Positions 61,500-64,000 of a DNA stretch of 64,000 nucleotides are shown here, in pieces. Below the pieces are notes generated by a model. That model ran no database searches and was not told the origin of the DNA. It saw only the letters and a list, made by a program, of their open reading frames with translations. The translations under genes were made by a program, and so were the position numbers. The number at the start of each line of letters is the position of its first letter. The first letter of the stretch is position 1. The DNA comes from Antedon bifida (taxonomy: Eukaryota; Echinodermata; Crinoidea; Comatulida; Antedonidae). Location of the stretch: contig OY727098.1 of the NCBI GenBank assembly GCA_963402885.1, positions 21,376,717 to 21,440,716 of the forward strand. The letters run 5' to 3'.

Positions 61500-61585
61500 T
61501 GTATCCATATTTGGGTACTGTATATCAATAACATATTTGGGCATTTTTTTTGTCAAATTAGTTTGATATTGTGGACAGAGCTTAA
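61500..61585. mobile_element. MITE, family M1 copy 6 (degenerate)
   Basis: The right end TTAGTTTGATATTGTGGACAG followed by AGCTTAA is recognisable, with two ATATTTGGG words inside; the left end is decayed. Confidence 0.55.
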
Positions 61586-62941
61586 AGCATTATTACACTG
61601 AATAATTATCAGACCGTCTTTAAATTTATAATAGCGCCCTCAATATTTTTTTACATCAATATCCTTTATATGCAAATTTATGAAATCATTACTCAACTGA
61701 GTGTGTTCGCTGTACAATACATATGGTGGATATTGAAAGGAATTTTTAATGTATGTTTTTATTACCTTTCGATACTAACAATTCTAATTTTACTTTTATC
61801 TTTCTAAATAAATTAAGATACAGTACACTTACTTTACACATTTAAAAAAATGGTTTTTAGCTTTGTTTGGTTTTTCTTTTGAAAAGTAACTTTTTTTTCT
61901 CCTCATGATTATGAGTCATGAGTTTCATCAATTTAATAAAAAAAATTTGGCTAAGCCCTAGGCCTAAAAAAGTGTATCTGCTACCAGTCAACCAACAATT
62001 CAAAAGTGGTGTGGTGTATGATAAGGAATGATATGTTATTTCTTATGACCATTTACACAAAACGAGGAGAGACGGGCGGTTTCTGTTGATATTAGATAAA
62101 AGTCCATATTTTTACTGAAGAAGTCACCTAGTATTATAATTGATAAAGAAATCAATAAATACAAAATAGACAGAGTTTAAAAAAACACCTTTAAACAAAA
62201 TTTAGGCCCCATATAAATAAATGTTATCGGGAGTGTTCTCATAAATTATGTTGTTCTTCTTGTACATTGATGATTATGAATTTGCTTTAAAGTCACATAT
62301 TTCAAATGAACATTTTATCATGTAAACCATTCCACATTTAGTCAGTTTAATTATCTAACATTTTCACCGATCAATGACATAGGGATATCATCAGTGAAAA
62401 TGTCATAGAATTTTCTAGAAGATAGCAAGCAATTTTTTTCTTTTTCTCCATTTCTTTTTTTTTCATAAGCTGAAGTTCATGAACAATTTTTTTATAGGGT
62501 TTATAATGACTCACTCTACTAAATTATGTTGATCATTTTATGCATTTTCAATTTTCAGAATAATGATTATACAGAAACAGGAAGCTGCCTACTGTATTAT
62601 TTTTTTCCGAAAAGCATTTCACTATTCAATATTCATATTATTAATATTAATATTTTAATAGTTACTCTTACCATTATACACAAGTAAGTCCAAATTAAAA
62701 TTGACAATCAAAAATGATTAAAAAAATTACTAAATGAAAATCGTTATTAACTACATCATCCAATCAAATACTTTCAGGTAAAAACCTCTTGCGTATTATT
62801 CTAAATCAAAGCATACCTACATACCGCCCAATCAGCTTGCTTAATATCTCCAGTGTTTGAACGAGTTCTCACTATTTGCAGGCGCACTTTTATTGCTATT
62901 CCTTCCAGCTTTATCCTTAGCCCGTACCTCTTGTCTGCGCA

Positions 62942-63121
62942 AGAGTGGATTTATGGCTTGGTGGTTACTGTATGATGCTTGGCTACCACTTCAAGGGTCC
63001 TGGATTCAAGTCCCGTCACATGTCATTGTCAGGATTTTTTTCTAAGGACAAAATTACAAAGACTTGTAATAAGACTTTATTTATGTAGAGCATCTTGTGT
63101 ATATATGTTTGTTTTGTGAAC
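62942..63121 (+). repeat. tRNA-related SINE, copy 2
   Basis: Matches copy 1 in order: AGAGTGGATTTATGGCTTGG, GGATTCAAGTCCCGTCACAT, GACTTGTAATAAGACTTTAT and GTAGAGCATCTTGTGTATAT. The 3' sequences of the two copies diverge after TGTGAAC. Confidence 0.65.
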
Positions 63122-64000
63122 CTCTGGGTGGATGGATCACCCACATTAAATACTGTATGTAAATTTACTGTGTAAAAAAAAAAAAATTTTGGTTAGGATG
63201 CTTGAAAGGGCATGGTTCTGCTGCATATATTCAAATTTACCATAAATAGAATACCACGTATATTATGCATCTGGTTGTTGTTGACATGGGTTTGGGAGCA
63301 GGGTCCCAATCTCAAGCCAGCAGCAACCTCAAACGTGACATGTATGATACCAATAGAGTTTACTTTTTGTGCCAAAAGAGTACAGTACTTCTTGGTTGAT
63401 CCTGATAAAAAGTCATTTCATTAATATAACCCAAACTTTCTTTTAGTCGACCACTTAATAATATATTTTTAGGCTGGCAGAAACAGTGTCATATCATATT
63501 AAATATTATATTAAATGCACAATTTTGAGTGAAATACAATATTTGGAATTTGGTATTTTTTATCAGTTACTCTGCTGCATAAAAAGTACCATATTTAAAG
63601 ATATAATTATTGATTTTTTGTCGCAAAAACAGTGTCTAATCATGATATTTAATAGAGGATTTAATATGTATACCCTTAATACCTTGTAATAATACCCTTA
63701 ATTGATTTACAAAAAAGAAACAGACTGGCTTTTTTTTCCATTCGCTACATTAGAAGACGTTTCCTTTAAATGAGTTACTGCTAGTATGCTACAGTATGAT
63801 CATTATGAAAATTCTGATAAGTCAACATAGCCAAGAGGTTTTCCCGATTTACACTTCTGTGACAAACAATAGCCTTGGCTAATTAGAATTAATGAATATG
63901 TATTGCTTGTTTTTTAGGTGTTTGTTTCTCATGTTCTCATTTATACCTAAAACTATGGATCTTTTTTTTATTAATATAAAATTATGAAATAAAATCTTTT

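Larger units (their letters stand above)
60595..64000. other. intergenic, no gene seen
   Basis: After HINT3 there is an AT-rich region without convincing exons. It holds an M1 MITE remnant (61500-61585), a second SINE copy (62942-63121) and a short GC-richer patch at 61250-61390 with no recognised coding signal. AATAAA at about 60616 could serve HINT3. Confidence 0.5.

Overview
The window is animal nuclear DNA: AT-rich, with small coding exons, GT..AG introns, many transposon-derived repeats and no bacterial gene layout. Frequent runs of the word TAGGCCTA/GGCCTAGC (about 8.70 kb, 13.7-14.0 kb, 44.1 kb, 51.4 kb, 58.45 kb), together with HARBI1-, HINT3- and TMEM244-type genes and a four-TM MS4A-like pair, suggest a marine invertebrate deuterostome, most likely an echinoderm. 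The species assignment is inference.

Layout. 1-2173 (+): 3' end of a gene for an EGF-repeat, single-pass membrane protein. 5762-12466 (-) and 17239-23488 (+): two paralogous six-coding-exon genes for MS4A/CD20-like four-TM proteins, divergently transcribed, with Pro/Gln-rich cytoplasmic tails ending in PPxY or LPxY motifs. Their introns hold several MITEs and LINE fragments. 25543-37630 (+): a three-exon PIF/Harbinger (HARBI1-like) transposase with an intact DDE triad, whose first intron is about 10.5 kb. That intron is filled by two tandem arrays of a non-autonomous element with Helitron2/Helentron-like ends, and one array is split by a nested insertion of a diverged relative. 38260-39923 (-) and 41507-43016 (-): two three-exon MADF/BESS DNA-binding protein genes, the usual type of Harbinger partner. 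The second copy is accompanied by decayed pieces of a second transposase. 43995-46451 (+): a TMEM244/SYS1-family membrane protein. 48311-48594 (+): a secreted PAN-domain exon with an apparent frameshift. 50050-56957 (+): a ten-exon tetraspanin. 58116-60594 (+): HINT3, a histidine-triad hydrolase. The rest is intergenic, with SINE- and MITE-type repeats.

The host genes look like an ordinary set of membrane and housekeeping genes. The part worth most attention is 25.5-43.0 kb. There a two-gene Harbinger module has been duplicated and partly decayed, while its intact transposase copy carries Helentron-like arrays in its intron. Those arrays combine amplified 74-bp units, each with a 32-bp perfect palindrome, with tandem ~1.51-kb bodies. 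The bodies have a ~177-200 bp internal periodicity marked by TGACGTCA palindromes. Diagnostic variants show that the second array is a copy of a dimer of the first.

All exon models come from reading frames and splice consensus by eye; no database search or transcript data was available.
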